Shown here: in pieces, positions 13,778-13,997 of the stretch
How positions within the stretch are numbered: position 1 is the stretch's first letter
Layout of the letters: each line of letters opens with the position of its first letter
Origin: Betaproteobacteria bacterium
GTDB taxonomy: Bacteria; Pseudomonadota; Gammaproteobacteria; Burkholderiales; Thiobacillaceae
DNA: 13,997 bases
Assembly: GCA_020049245.1 (NCBI GenBank)
Contig: JAIFLB010000163.1
Location: 1-13,997, forward strand
Direction of reading: 5' to 3'
Translations under genes and position numbers: made by a program
Notes under the pieces: generated by a model
The model's input: only the letters and a program-made list of their open reading frames with translations
Told to the model about the DNA's origin: nothing
Database searches by the model: none

Positions 13778-13997
13778 GTGAAAATCATATTTCTGGTCGA
13801 TGATTCCGCCACAGTTCTGATCAGCACTTCCAGCATTCTTTCCAAAGCGGGCTATCAGGTAGAAAAGGCGGCTTCTGCCGAAGAAGCCTTGACCAAATTG
13901 AAATCCGGCCTGAAGCCTGACCTGATGATTACCGATCTCAACATGCCCGGCATGAACGGCATCGAATTGATCAAGCAGGTGAAGCTGATTCCGACGC
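13778..13997 (+). CDS. CheY-like single-domain response regulator, 5' part
   Basis: The frame starts at a GTG (13778) after AGAGG and runs off the window edge, giving 73 residues. It reads MKIIFLVDDSATVL, with the acidic pair D8-D9, then AGYQVEKAASAEEAL and LMITDLNMPGMNGIELIKQV, with D53 as the expected phospho-acceptor. TDLNMPGMNG is typical of chemotaxis-type receivers (CheY, or Pil/Che-like clusters). The switch Thr/Ser and Lys lie beyond the edge, so an output domain cannot be excluded. Nothing here links it to the frd operon; the repeat and an AT-richer 220-bp gap separate them, and it probably begins a new transcription unit. Confidence 0.88.
   Translation, partial: MKIIFLVDDSATVLISTSSILSKAGYQVEKAASAEEALTKLKSGLKPDLMITDLNMPGMNGIELIKQVKLIPT

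Overview
The window is GC-rich chromosomal DNA from a Gram-negative proteobacterium, most likely gamma- or betaproteobacterial. The evidence is an EnvZ/OmpR-type two-component pair, a Slt-type lytic transglycosylase, the heptose phosphatase GmhB (LPS core synthesis), and the order glyQ-glyS-gmhB-plsC, which is familiar from those classes. The sequence alone does not settle the genus.

Layout. Positions 1-1640 (minus) hold the 3'-truncated gene of a soluble lytic murein transglycosylase, with an apparent 1-nt frameshift near 334. Next, also on the minus strand, are a glycine-zipper periplasmic protein (1768-2352) and a small exported protein with a DUF3106/Spy-like helical repeat (2397-2837), probably co-transcribed. 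Divergent from them are ompR (2938-3672) and envZ (3669-4997), which overlap by 4 nt and both begin with TTG. The 430-bp gap before glyQ holds a doubtful small minus-strand ORF, preceded by a perfect TATAAT, and a 9-bp inverted repeat over its start codon. Then comes a tight plus-strand cluster: glyQ, glyS, gmhB and plsC, with ATGA overlaps at glyQ/glyS and gmhB/plsC.

The most distinctive region is 9950-13429, a frdC-frdA-frdB operon of the Wolinella succinogenes (dihaem, menaquinol:fumarate reductase) type. FrdC keeps all four haem-ligand histidines and two functionally important glutamates at a constant 12-residue offset from my recollection of the Wolinella protein. FrdA carries the FAD-linking His and the catalytic Arg, but the gene appears to have lost about 43 nt at 10938-10942, which removes 14 residues and shifts the frame. 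A palindromic dispersed repeat sits between frdA and frdB, and a second copy lies downstream of frdB. A looser, possibly related palindrome precedes frdC. The window ends in the 5' part of a CheY-like single-domain response regulator (from 13778).

How the genes fit together: the left half concerns the cell envelope (peptidoglycan turnover, periplasmic proteins, EnvZ/OmpR sensing), the middle is housekeeping (glycine charging, LPS heptose, phospholipid synthesis), and the right half is an anaerobic respiratory module that looks acquired, or retained atypically, and is possibly decaying. Two disrupted genes in 14 kb could mean real pseudogenes or uncorrected assembly indels. I see no CRISPR array, tRNA, rRNA or transposase gene.
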